Source: Pseudomonadales bacterium | GTDB taxonomy: Bacteria; Pseudomonadota; Gammaproteobacteria; Pseudomonadales; UBA5518 | DNA length: 64,000 bases | Reading direction: 5' to 3' | Assembly: GCA_022072145.1 (NCBI GenBank) | Contig: JAJVIG010000002.1 | Location: 135,517 to 199,516 of the forward strand | In this document: one piece after another, positions 38,584 through 47,264 of the stretch | Layout: each line of letters begins with the position of its first letter | Position numbering within the stretch: the stretch's first letter is position 1 | The notes under the pieces: generated by a model | The model's database searches: none | Told to the model about the DNA's origin: nothing | Seen by the model: the letters and a program-made list of their open reading frames with translations, nothing else | Program-made: the position numbers and the translations under genes

Positions 38584-38979
38584 ATGATCGATATCGTTTG
38601 CAGGCGTGGTATTCGCAGTTCCGTGGTTGCGATCTGGTTTTTTTCCTGTCTGGCGCATCCGGCGCAGTCGGATCCCCGTCTCTCGATGAGCGAATCTGCA
38701 CGGCGCGGGGAAGAATTATATGACCGTTTCGGATGTTATCAGTGTCACGGGCATTTCGGTCAGGGCGGAATAAATGGCCCGCCACTGGTGTCGAATGTGT
38801 TGCCGTACGAGGCATTCCGGACGTTCGTGCGGGAGCCCCGAAGGCAGATGCCTCCTTATCGCGACGCGGTGCTGGATGATGGGCAATTGAAAGCGATCCA
38901 TGCGTACGTGCAGGCCTCGGGAAAAAAGCCGGTGAGAGACGGAATTCCGTTGCTGCGCGATCCGGGAAAGACGCGATAG
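38584..38979 (+). CDS. Small monohaem c-type cytochrome
   Basis: 131 residues from ATG 38584 after GAGGGG. It has a signal peptide (SVVAIWFFSCLAHPAQS), haem motif CYQCH at 51-55 and a likely axial Met at M89 (RRQMPPY). It is a class I cytochrome of normal small size and should be periplasmic. It is the last gene before a convergent one and lies 13 bases after the Tat-exported ThDP enzyme, which makes it a candidate electron acceptor for that enzyme (inference). Confidence 0.92.
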   Translation: MIDIVCRRGIRSSVVAIWFFSCLAHPAQSDPRLSMSESARRGEELYDRFGCYQCHGHFGQGGINGPPLVSNVLPYEAFRTFVREPRRQMPPYRDAVLDDGQLKAIHAYVQASGKKPVRDGIPLLRDPGKTR

Positions 38980-39016
38980 GGCGAGTCGATTTCGAACCGA
39001 TCGCGGCATTCGTGCA

Positions 39017-39622
39017 TCAGCGGCGCCGCCTCGCCAGCATGGGCGCGAGCGCGATCAACGTCGCGATGAGAGTGATCGGAGGCATGTAGCCGGGCCAGGT
39101 GCCGGGTGCGAACCAGCCTTTGCAGCCGAGCAGCGCACAGTGCAGCGCGACCAGGGCGAGGCCCGGATGGCCTGCGCGGAGCCAGCGTCGCCAGCGGTCC
39201 TCGCCGAGATTTGCACGGACTCCGGGCAGGGTCGCCACGGCCGGGATCATGAGCACCGTCGCTGCGCCGACGCCAGCGAGCAGGGCAGTCTCGGCGATTG
39301 CGCTGAAGTGTGCGCCAACGTAGAGCTTGTCGTAGTAAGCGGGGTCCAGGATCGTCTGGCTGAGGATGACATGGGTGGCGCTGAGCAGCAGGCCGAGCAT
39401 GCCGGCCTCGCGCGCGAACCGACCATCACGACTGATGTAGGCCAGTGCGAGCAGTGTGAGCGCGGCCCAGCTGGTGGCCTTGTTGGTCACGTACAGTGGC
39501 AACTGCGACCATGGAACGCCGCCGAACACGTGGTATCTGAGTCCGCTGTAGACGAACGTCACCGCCAGCACGATCAACAACGTGCGGGTTGCCCGCGTCG
39601 GGTGTGCATCGGCTTCGTTCAT
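39017..39622 (-). CDS. Ferric-reductase-like transmembrane protein
   Basis: 201 residues from ATG 39620-39622 (MNEADAHPTRATR), with AGGA upstream; an upstream extension of the frame is not convincing. About six membrane helices are seen (LLIVLAVTFVYSGL, ATSWAALTLLALAYI, GMLGLLLSATHVIL, TALLAGVGAATVLMI, and others). Several intramembrane His residues (ATHVIL, GAHF, ALHCALL) could bind haem b, as in MsrQ/YedZ and other ferric-reductase-like proteins. It may pass electrons between the quinone pool and periplasmic partners. It is convergent with the cytochrome gene and divergent from the propeller genes. Confidence 0.75.
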   Translation of the reverse strand: MNEADAHPTRATRTLLIVLAVTFVYSGLRYHVFGGVPWSQLPLYVTNKATSWAALTLLALAYISRDGRFAREAGMLGLLLSATHVILSQTILDPAYYDKLYVGAHFSAIAETALLAGVGAATVLMIPAVATLPGVRANLGEDRWRRWLRAGHPGLALVALHCALLGCKGWFAPGTWPGYMPPITLIATLIALAPMLARRRR

Positions 39623-39873
39623 GGTTTCCTCGTCCAGCCGGCGAATGTGTCCAGATCTGCGGTGATGGGCGGCGTACGAACGATCATAGTACGCAAGCGC
39701 TGCCGCTGGTAAGGCGGCCAACCAGCGCGCCGATCATGTGTAGCTTGCTGCCGCAGACGGGTGTGACATCGCTTGCTTCTTCCGGCAACATCGCTGCGAT
39801 GAAGCGCGGATTCAGACCGGCGGCCGTCGCGATCGTGCGGATGTCGGCAAGGCAACGAGGGAGGGTGCACCCG
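39623..39873. promoter_or_regulatory. Divergent intergenic region before the propeller-cytochrome genes
   Basis: These 251 bases separate the ferric-reductase-like gene from the first propeller gene. The only clear element is GGGAGGG about ten bases before ATG 39874. In minus-strand translation 39684-39860 gives a protein-like stretch with no recognised family; see the rejected items. Confidence 0.3.
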
Positions 39874-42045
39874 ATGAACATGCTGTCGGCTTTGGTATCG
39901 ATCGCTGCATTGGCCCTGGGTGCGTTGTGCGCACCGCACTCCGACGCCGGGGCCGCGCAGGAGGCGAAGCCGCTTTTCGACGCCGATGATATCGCCGGGA
40001 CCGTGCGCGGTGCCGCGGGTCCCGAGGCGGGAGTGTGGGTGATCGCCGAAACCGATGAACTGCCGGTCGCGTTCAGCCGCATCGTCGTCACCGATGATGC
40101 CGGACGCTATGTGGTCCCCGATCTGCCGCCGGCGAACTACCGGATCCGGGTCCGTGGCTACGGACTCGCGGATTCCGAGCCGGTGCCCGCGCGTCCGGGA
40201 CAGGCACTGGATCTGCGCGCGACCGCTGCGGCCTCGGCCGCGGCAGCGGCGCAGGTGTATCCGGCCAGCTACTGGTTCGCGCTGGTGCAGCCGCCGGCGA
40301 CAACGGAGTTTCCCGGAACTGGATCGACCGGTAACGGCATCGAGCCGGTGATGCAGAGCCGCACCGACTGGATCTACCACATGAAGGAGAACTGTCTGTT
40401 CTGTCACCAGTTCGGGACCGCGGTGACGCGCACCCTGGTGCCCGCGCCTGCGGGGCACACCGAGGCGACGGATGCGTGGCTGCAGCGTGTATTCGCCGTC
40501 GGTGACGACAGCATGACGGCTTTCATGGGCATGTTCGGAGCGCGACGTGCCGCTGCGATGTACGCGGACTGGACCAGCCGTATCGCGGCCGGTGAATTGC
40601 CATCCGCGCCACCGCGACCGGCCGGGGTCGAGCGCAATGTCGTCCTCTCGTTGTGGGACTGGGCGGTTGCGGCCGATGGCACGCCGCAGTTCGTGCATGA
40701 CGAGATCACGACCGACCAGCGCGATCCGCACGTGAATGCCGGTGGCCGCGTCTACGGCGTCGCGCAACATGCCGGCAAGATCATCTGGCTCGATCCGCGC
40801 ACCCATACCACCGGCGAGCGTGTGTTGCCTACGGCGTTCTCGCACGGCCCGCTTGCGGGGTCGGCGCAGCCGCACAATCCGATGATGGATGCGCGGGGGC
40901 GCATCTGGAGCACGACATTCAACCGCAACCCCGGGAATCAGCCGGACTGGTGCAAGGAAGGATCGGAGCAACGCTTCGCGCGCTTCTTCCCGCTGGATGC
41001 GGCGATCGGTCGTCCGTCCCAGGTGTCGGTATTCGATCCGGAGACCGATACCACGCGCGAGATCGACACCTGTTTCGGCACCCATCATCTTCAATTCGGC
41101 TACGACGACGGGCAGACCCTCTATCTGAGCGGCGATTCGCGCGTGATGGGTTGGGTCGATACGCACAAATTCGATGAAACCGGCGATTCGGCGGGGTCCG
41201 TCGGCTGGTGTCCGCTGGTCATCGATACCAGCGGCGATGGACGCATCGGCGATTCGGTCGCGCGGCGTGAAGCTCGTGGACCCACACAGGACCAGCGCTT
41301 CGAGGGGTTCCTGTACGGCATGGGGGTGAACCCGCGCGACGACAGCGTATGGTATGCGTGGTACACGGATGGCCGGGGCGGGTACGGTTCGCCGTTCTTC
41401 GCGATCCCGGGCGGCATCGTGCGCATGGAGCGCGGATCCGACGCGCCCGCTACCTGCCGCGCGGAACTGTTCGTGCCGCCTGTGGACCGTGACCGCGAGC
41501 GTATCGCGGTGTTCAATCCGCGCGGCGTGGACGTCGGCTCCGACGGCATCGCCTGGGTCGCCTTCGGCAGCGGTCATCTGGGACGTTTCGACCGCGATCG
41601 GTGCCGAACGCTGCACGATGCCGCCGGTGATGGCACGCACTGTCCCGAGGGCTGGGAGATCATCGAGATTCCGGGCCCGCAGTTCAAAGGCGTCGCCGGC
41701 AGCGGTTCGACGGACTGGCATTATCTGGTCTGGGTCGACGAGTTCAACGTGCTTGGCCTGGGGCACAATGTGCCGATCGTTCCCGGCACGAACTCCGATT
41801 CGCTGATCGCCTACGTGCCGCAGCAGAAGCGTTTCGTCACGCTGCGGGTGCCGTATCCGCTCGGCTTCTATGCGCGTGGACTCGACGGTCGCATCGACGA
41901 CGAGAGCGCCGGCTGGAAGGGGCGCGCGCTGTGGGCGAACTACGGTTCGTTCGCGCTCGGGCACCGCGAGGGTGGCGATGGTCGAACGCGCTTGCCGGGC
42001 AAGGTGGTCAGCGTGCAACTGAGGCCGGATGCACTGGCGCACTGA
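39874..42045 (+). CDS. Secreted monohaem propeller protein with carboxypeptidase-regulatory-like domain (paralogue 1)
   Basis: 723 residues from ATG 39874 with GGAGGG upstream. Order: signal peptide (about 1-28); a carboxypeptidase-regulatory-like beta-sandwich at about 38-115 (DIAGTVRGAAGPEAGVWVIA, TDDAGRYVVPDLPPANYRIR); a helical section with one haem motif, CLFCH at 174-178; then a long region of beta-propeller character with NAGGRVYGVAQHAGKIIW, DTCFGTHHLQFGYDDG and RGVDVGSDGIAWVAFGSGHLGRFD, reminiscent of streptogramin-lyase-like propellers. It should be periplasmic. I do not know its function; a haem-linked dehydrogenase or sensor fits the neighbours. The next gene is a paralogue. Confidence 0.82.
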   Translation: MNMLSALVSIAALALGALCAPHSDAGAAQEAKPLFDADDIAGTVRGAAGPEAGVWVIAETDELPVAFSRIVVTDDAGRYVVPDLPPANYRIRVRGYGLADSEPVPARPGQALDLRATAAASAAAAAQVYPASYWFALVQPPATTEFPGTGSTGNGIEPVMQSRTDWIYHMKENCLFCHQFGTAVTRTLVPAPAGHTEATDAWLQRVFAVGDDSMTAFMGMFGARRAAAMYADWTSRIAAGELPSAPPRPAGVERNVVLSLWDWAVAADGTPQFVHDEITTDQRDPHVNAGGRVYGVAQHAGKIIWLDPRTHTTGERVLPTAFSHGPLAGSAQPHNPMMDARGRIWSTTFNRNPGNQPDWCKEGSEQRFARFFPLDAAIGRPSQVSVFDPETDTTREIDTCFGTHHLQFGYDDGQTLYLSGDSRVMGWVDTHKFDETGDSAGSVGWCPLVIDTSGDGRIGDSVARREARGPTQDQRFEGFLYGMGVNPRDDSVWYAWYTDGRGGYGSPFFAIPGGIVRMERGSDAPATCRAELFVPPVDRDRERIAVFNPRGVDVGSDGIAWVAFGSGHLGRFDRDRCRTLHDAAGDGTHCPEGWEIIEIPGPQFKGVAGSGSTDWHYLVWVDEFNVLGLGHNVPIVPGTNSDSLIAYVPQQKRFVTLRVPYPLGFYARGLDGRIDDESAGWKGRALWANYGSFALGHREGGDGRTRLPGKVVSVQLRPDALAH

Positions 42046-42205
42046 AACGAGGCTCGTGAAGCGACCGGACGCGTCGGATTCGCGTGCGGTCGGTGCATAC
42101 GTTCGTGCTGGTCGCGTTACGCACTGCGGGAGCCTCCCGTCCTAATACATATGGACGATGCGGTCGGCTCCAAGCTTGGAGCATAGTCCACACGCACGGA
42201 TTTTC

Positions 42206-42229
42206 TGCAAGCGAACGGGGTTCGCTGCA
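42206..42229 (+). terminator. Hairpin between the two propeller paralogues
   Basis: Perfect 7-base arms AGCGAAC (42210-42216) and GTTCGCT (42220-42226) surround GGG, with TGCA extensions on both sides. A second small stem, CGGGA-GCC-TCCCG, lies at 42127-42139. Both are in the 225-base gap between the paralogues. Neither has a T-tract, so they may be a weak terminator or leader structures. Confidence 0.35.
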
Positions 42230-42270
42230 ATCGATATGTCCACGACCCGATTTCCTGTGCGAGGTGCTCG

Positions 42271-44421
42271 ATGACGAAACACGGAATTCGGATCGAAACC
42301 AGACCGCATTCATGGTTAGGGCGCGTACGCCGCGGGTTCGCTTTTCTGTTTGTATCGATTGCATTTTTCCCGGCAACGACGGCGAACGCGCGCATAGCGA
42401 TCGACAACGACGATATCGCCGGCATCGTACGCAGCGCGCAAGGTCCCGAAGCGGGTGTGTGGGTGATTGCCGAGACGACCGAACTGCCGACCAGGCTGGC
42501 GAAGATCGTCGTCACCGACGACCGGGGTCGCTATCTGATTCCGGACCTGCCGAAGGCCGGCTACCGCGTATGGGTGCGCGGCTACGGCCTGGTGGATTCC
42601 CGGCCGGTGAGCACGGTACCCGGCAAGATTCTCGATCTTCAGGCGGCTGTGGCGCCTGATGCACGTGCCGCCGCCCAATACTACCCGGCGAACTACTGGC
42701 TGTCGTTGCTGCATATTCCGCCGGAAAGTGATTTTCCCGGTACCGGTAACCGGGGCAATGGCATATCGGCTGGTATGCCGACGCAGGCACACTGGATCTA
42801 CCAGGTCAAGGAAATGTGCGCGTTCTGCCATCAGCTCGGCAGCAAGGCGACCCGCGAGATCTCACCGGCACTGGGCAAATTCGACTCCTCGGCCGCAGCC
42901 TGGGCGCATCGCATCACCAAAGGCCCGAACGGGCCTTACATGACCAGCCTGATGGGACAGTTCGGTCGCCGGGGCATCAGGGAGTTTGCCGGCTGGACGG
43001 ATCGCATCGCCTCCGGTGAGGTGCCCTCGTCGGTACCACCGCGTCCGGCGGGAGTCGAGCGCAATCTCGTGCTCACGCTGTGGGACTGGGCGAGCGGCGC
43101 GATGATCCATGACGAGATCGGCACCGACAAGCGGCAACCGACGCTCAACGCCGGCGGACGGGTCTATGGCGTATCGACGCGCGGCGATGACGGTCACAAG
43201 CTCGTATGGGTGGATCCGAAGACCAATGCCGTAGCCGAAGTGCCTGTACCGACCCTCGATCCGGCCGTCGCATCGACTCCGCACAACCCGATGTTCGACG
43301 AGACGGGGCGGGTGTGGATCACCTCCGCCATTCGTGATCCGGAAAAGAGTCCTGCGTTCTGCACCGATCCAGCGAACCGCTATGCGAAGTTCTTTCCGCT
43401 GGCCGCACCCAGCGGAAGCCTTCGCCAGGTATCGGTATACAACCCCGGGACGGGTCGCTTCGACCTCATCGATACCTGCTTCGGGACCCACCATCTGCAG
43501 TTTGGTCACGATGCCGGACGCACGCTTTATCTGAGCGGCGACACGCAGGCGATCGGCTGGGTGGATACGCGCACTTTCGATCGCACCGGCAATGCGGAGT
43601 CCGCGATCGGCTGGTGTCCGATGGTTCTCGATACGAACGGCGATGGACGTATCGGCGAGTGGACGAATCCAGGAGAGCCCGACGATCCGGAAAAGGACCA
43701 GCGTCTCGCCGGTTTCCTTTACGCGATGGGGGTCAGTCCCCTCGACGACAGTGTCTGGTATGCGCGGTACGCGTATCAGAAAACCGACTGGATGCCGGGT
43801 ATTCCGGGTGGCTTGATCCGTTTCGTTCGCGGAGACGATCCGCCCGGGACCTGTCGTATCGAGTACTACGAGGTGCCACTGAAGGACGGCAAGCCGGTGG
43901 CATTCAATCCGCGTGGCGTCGATCTCGACAGCGACGGCGTGGCGTGGGTCGCGCTCGGAAGTGGGCGGCTGGGGCGTTTCGATCGGCGTCGATGCGAGAT
44001 CTCGAGCGGTCCCGGTGCCACCGGGCAGCATTGTGCGCAGGGATGGAGTTTCTTCGACACTCCCGGCCCGCATTTCAAGGGCGTTACAACGGGCAGCGCC
44101 GACTGGCACTACCTCACATGGGTCGACCAGCACGACGTGCTTGGCATGGGCAAGGACATGCCGATCATGCCGGGAAGCACGTCCGATTCGCTGCTCGTCT
44201 TCCAGCCCGAGAGCGAACGTTTCGTGACGCTGCGGGTGCCGTACCCACTCGGATTCTATGCGCGCGGACTCGATGGCCGGATCGATGATCCGGGTGCCGG
44301 CTGGAAGGGACGTGCGCTCTGGGCGAACTACGGCACCCTTGCGACCACGCACATCGAGGGGCCGGATACGAACTCGAGGATCGTGAAGTTCCAGTTGCGC
44401 CCGAATCCGCTTGCGAAGTGA
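42271..44421 (+). CDS. Secreted monohaem propeller protein with carboxypeptidase-regulatory-like domain (paralogue 2)
   Basis: 716 residues from ATG 42271 with GAGG upstream. It has the same architecture as the preceding gene: signal peptide (FAFLFVSIAFFPATTANA), regulatory-like beta-sandwich (DIAGIVRSAQGPEAGVWVIA), haem motif CAFCH at 183-187, then the propeller with DTCFGTHHLQFGHDAG and FNPRGVDLDSDGVAWVALGSG. Whole phrases such as VPYPLGFYARGLDGRIDD are identical in both, so this is a tandem duplication that has since diverged. The conserved Cys in DTCFGTHH and the paired His suggest a metal or haem site beyond the CxxCH. A cytochrome c gene follows within 32 bases. Confidence 0.82.
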   Translation: MTKHGIRIETRPHSWLGRVRRGFAFLFVSIAFFPATTANARIAIDNDDIAGIVRSAQGPEAGVWVIAETTELPTRLAKIVVTDDRGRYLIPDLPKAGYRVWVRGYGLVDSRPVSTVPGKILDLQAAVAPDARAAAQYYPANYWLSLLHIPPESDFPGTGNRGNGISAGMPTQAHWIYQVKEMCAFCHQLGSKATREISPALGKFDSSAAAWAHRITKGPNGPYMTSLMGQFGRRGIREFAGWTDRIASGEVPSSVPPRPAGVERNLVLTLWDWASGAMIHDEIGTDKRQPTLNAGGRVYGVSTRGDDGHKLVWVDPKTNAVAEVPVPTLDPAVASTPHNPMFDETGRVWITSAIRDPEKSPAFCTDPANRYAKFFPLAAPSGSLRQVSVYNPGTGRFDLIDTCFGTHHLQFGHDAGRTLYLSGDTQAIGWVDTRTFDRTGNAESAIGWCPMVLDTNGDGRIGEWTNPGEPDDPEKDQRLAGFLYAMGVSPLDDSVWYARYAYQKTDWMPGIPGGLIRFVRGDDPPGTCRIEYYEVPLKDGKPVAFNPRGVDLDSDGVAWVALGSGRLGRFDRRRCEISSGPGATGQHCAQGWSFFDTPGPHFKGVTTGSADWHYLTWVDQHDVLGMGKDMPIMPGSTSDSLLVFQPESERFVTLRVPYPLGFYARGLDGRIDDPGAGWKGRALWANYGTLATTHIEGPDTNSRIVKFQLRPNPLAK

Positions 44422-44453
44422 GTGACTCGTACCGGTGGGAGGGGATAGATTCG

Positions 44454-44894
44454 ATGCGCACCATGACTACCGGATGCCGGGCGTTCATTACTGCTGCCGC
44501 TGCCGGTGTGCTCTTGGCGTTCGCCGGTTCCGGGTCGGCGAATGCGCAGGGCACGCCGATCGGTGGCACACCCGGGGGTGCAGCGATACAGAATCCCGTA
44601 CCACCTACGGAAGCCTCGGTGGCTGCGGGGCACGGGATCTATCTGGCCATGTGCGCTGCCTGCCACGGAGAAAAGGCGGACGGTCACGGGCGCGCCGTCG
44701 GGGATTACGGCAAGCGTCCGGCGAATCTGACACTCCCTAACTACCGCTATGGCACGGCCGACGGCGACGTTTTCGACGTGATACAGAACGGCGTCGAGCC
44801 GAGTCTTGCGATGCCTGCCTGGGGTGACGCCGTCGGCGAGACCGACATCTGGCATCTGGTGAATTACCTGCGCTCAGTGCGCAAGGACGAGTGA
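44454..44894 (+). CDS. c-type cytochrome
   Basis: 146 residues from ATG 44454, after GGGAGGGG. It has a signal peptide (FITAAAAGVLLAFAGSGSANA), haem motif CAACH at 67-71 and axial Met M120 (SLAMPAWGDAVGE). This is a typical class I cytochrome of alcohol-dehydrogenase systems. It ends 12 bases before the PQQ dehydrogenase and probably accepts its electrons in the periplasm. Confidence 0.93.
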   Translation: MRTMTTGCRAFITAAAAGVLLAFAGSGSANAQGTPIGGTPGGAAIQNPVPPTEASVAAGHGIYLAMCAACHGEKADGHGRAVGDYGKRPANLTLPNYRYGTADGDVFDVIQNGVEPSLAMPAWGDAVGETDIWHLVNYLRSVRKDE

Positions 44895-44906
44895 GACGAC
44901 GCAGGG

Positions 44907-47204
44907 ATGTACACACGGCAGTGGGTTGTCGTTCGTGCGGCGGCGTTCCTGCTGGTGGATGCGTTCGCACCGCGGGCGATCGGCCTGCCGCTTCCCGCGG
45001 AGACACGGCCGGCAGGCGCTTTCACGGCGAAGCAGGCGCTGCTGGGACAGCACGTCTACAGCGAGAAATGTGCGATGTGTCACGGCGTCGCTCTGGAAGG
45101 CCGCGACGCTCCCGCTCTGGCGGGCATGGCTTTCATGCAGAAATTCGGCTCCGCCGAACGCCTCCATGGCTACCTGTCCACGACCATGCCACCGTTCGCT
45201 CCGGGGCGGCTGAGCGAGCACGACTATCTCGATATCACGGCCTACATATTGAGCGTGAACGGGGTTCGCGCCGGCGATCGCGAACTCACTCGTACCGGCC
45301 TGAGGACTCTTGATCCCGGACAACTTGCGTCCCCCGCCTTGGCCGGCACCGACAGGGTCGATGAAGGAACTGCGCCGGATGTCGACGTGCCGCAGGCATT
45401 CACCTGGGGCCGGGAATTGCGCCGCCACGAATCCTTGCAGGGCAAGACCGCGGAGGAGCCCGAAAAAGTCACGATCGGCATTCCGGACAGAATCGACGCA
45501 TCCGCGGATCTCGCCGGGGCGGGACGCCCCGCTCGCCACTACGTACCGGTGACCGACGCGATGGTGCTCGATCCGCCGCCTGGGGAGTGGTTGGCCTCGC
45601 GCCGCACCCTGGACGTGCACGGCTACAGCCCGCTCGATCAGATCGACAGGAGCAATGTTGCCGATCTCGAACTGGCTTGGGCCTGGCCGATGGCGGAGGG
45701 AGGACAGCAACAGACCGCGCCCCTGGTCCACGACGGCATCATGTTCATCGCGACGACCGATAGCGTCGTGCAGGCCCTCGATGCCGCGTCCGGGGATCTG
45801 ATCTGGGAGTTCCGTCCCGTGCTGGCCGAACTGCCGTCCTCCTGGGGTTATCAGCGTTACCAGGCGCGGCGGCAGAAGGGCTCCATCGCGCTGTATCGGG
45901 ACAAGGTGATTCTCGCCACCGCAGATGCCAGGCTCATCGTTCTCGATGCGCTCAACGGGCACATGGTGAGGGAGACGCGCGTGTTGGACCATACGCGTGG
46001 CTATGTGTACACGGTGGGCCCGCTCGCCGTGAACCAGAAGATCATTTCGGGGGTGGGCGGGTGTTCCATATCTGCCACGGCCGGCGGTTGCTACATCGTG
46101 GCGCACGATTTCGAAACCGGCCGCGAGTTGTGGCGATTCAATATCATCGACGATCCCGAAAATCCGGAGCAACAGCGCTCCTGGGGTGCGGTGCCGCCTG
46201 CGAATCGGTGGGGTGGGACGCCGTGGACCACCGGTTCTTACGATCCGCGCACGAATACCACCTTCTGGGGAACCGGCCAACCCGGACCATACCCGGAACT
46301 GCTGCGCGGATCCGGCAACGGCAGCCTGCTGTACACCAACACCACGTTGGCCCTGGATGCGGACACCGGCAAGCGCCGGTGGCATTACCAGCATTTGCCG
46401 CGCGATAACTGGGACATGGACAGCCCGTTCGAACGCATGCTGATAGATCAGACCATCGATGGAAAACCGCGGCGTCTGCTCGTCACCGTCGCCGGGAAGA
46501 ACGGCATTGCCTTTGCGCTCGATCGCGACACGGGGGAATTCCTCTGGGCAAGGGAAACCATCGTTCAGAACGTCGTGACAGCCATCGATGCGAACGGCAA
46601 GGTGAAGATCAACGAGAGCCTGATTGCGACTGCATTGGGAGAACAGAGATTCGTCTGCCCGTCCCTTTGGGGTGGAAAATCCTGGCAGGCCGCGGCATAC
46701 AGCCCGTTGACCCGCATGCTGTACGTACCGGTTGCCGAGTCCTGCAACACCCTGGTTCCTGTCCGGGTGGAGTTCACTGACGGCAACGTGGTGGGCTCGG
46801 TCACGGCGGGTCCACGCGTACTGCCGCCGGGTATCGGCGATGCGGGCGTTATCGATGCCATCGACGTCGCGACCGGCACGCGTCGCTGGCGCCATTCGCA
46901 GAGGAGCATCCTGAGCAGTTCGCTGTTGACCACCGGTGGTGGTCTGGTCTTCGGCGGTGACGCTGGCCGTTACTTCATGGCGTTGGATCAATCTACTGGA
47001 GAGGTACTCTGGCGGGTCCGCCTCAATGCACCGATAGGCGGATATCCGATGACCTACCGGATCGATGACGTACAGTATCTCGCGGTCCCCACGGGCTACA
47101 GTGCGCAGGCCGGCAGTGCCGCTGCACTGTTCCCCGAGATACCCCTGCCCAGCGGGTCGGGGAACTCGCTGTTCGTTTTCAGACTTCGCGGATCCGTTCA
47201 CTGA
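44907..47204 (+). CDS. PQQ-dependent dehydrogenase with N-terminal cytochrome c domain
   Basis: 765 residues. A signal peptide is followed by a cytochrome c domain (CAMCH at 55-59, likely axial M94), a linker, and from about residue 230 an eight-blade PQQ propeller. The catalytic block is PRDNWDMDSP (D500-D505). Classical quinohemoprotein alcohol dehydrogenases carry the cytochrome at the C terminus, so the order is reversed here. Two usual features look changed: the vicinal Cys-Cys disulfide after the first blade is absent (SSWGYQRYQARRQKGS there), and the metal-site segments read GGCSISATAGG and GTGQPGP where GGAEFGVRG- and GTGNP-like sequences are usual. It is probably periplasmic. Its substrate and even its PQQ/metal chemistry are open. 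Confidence 0.87.
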   Translation: MYTRQWVVVRAAAFLLVDAFAPRAIGLPLPAETRPAGAFTAKQALLGQHVYSEKCAMCHGVALEGRDAPALAGMAFMQKFGSAERLHGYLSTTMPPFAPGRLSEHDYLDITAYILSVNGVRAGDRELTRTGLRTLDPGQLASPALAGTDRVDEGTAPDVDVPQAFTWGRELRRHESLQGKTAEEPEKVTIGIPDRIDASADLAGAGRPARHYVPVTDAMVLDPPPGEWLASRRTLDVHGYSPLDQIDRSNVADLELAWAWPMAEGGQQQTAPLVHDGIMFIATTDSVVQALDAASGDLIWEFRPVLAELPSSWGYQRYQARRQKGSIALYRDKVILATADARLIVLDALNGHMVRETRVLDHTRGYVYTVGPLAVNQKIISGVGGCSISATAGGCYIVAHDFETGRELWRFNIIDDPENPEQQRSWGAVPPANRWGGTPWTTGSYDPRTNTTFWGTGQPGPYPELLRGSGNGSLLYTNTTLALDADTGKRRWHYQHLPRDNWDMDSPFERMLIDQTIDGKPRRLLVTVAGKNGIAFALDRDTGEFLWARETIVQNVVTAIDANGKVKINESLIATALGEQRFVCPSLWGGKSWQAAAYSPLTRMLYVPVAESCNTLVPVRVEFTDGNVVGSVTAGPRVLPPGIGDAGVIDAIDVATGTRRWRHSQRSILSSSLLTTGGGLVFGGDAGRYFMALDQSTGEVLWRVRLNAPIGGYPMTYRIDDVQYLAVPTGYSAQAGSAAALFPEIPLPSGSGNSLFVFRLRGSVH

Positions 47205-47264
47205 GCGAAGGATCCCGCCAAGTCACGAGGGTGTGACTGCCAGGGTCGATTCCAGGCGCTGAGC

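Noticed and set aside
39684..39860. Protein-like minus-strand stretch (IRTIATAAGLNPRFIAAML and on to a Leu-ending tail) before the propeller gene
   Set aside because: It may be a remnant of an enzyme C terminus, but I could not match it to a family and its upstream part overlaps the start of a well-supported plus-strand gene.
44874..47201. 775-codon open frame on the minus strand under the cytochrome-PQQ gene
   Set aside because: Antisense shadow; the plus-strand frame has a signal peptide, CxxCH and a PQQ propeller.
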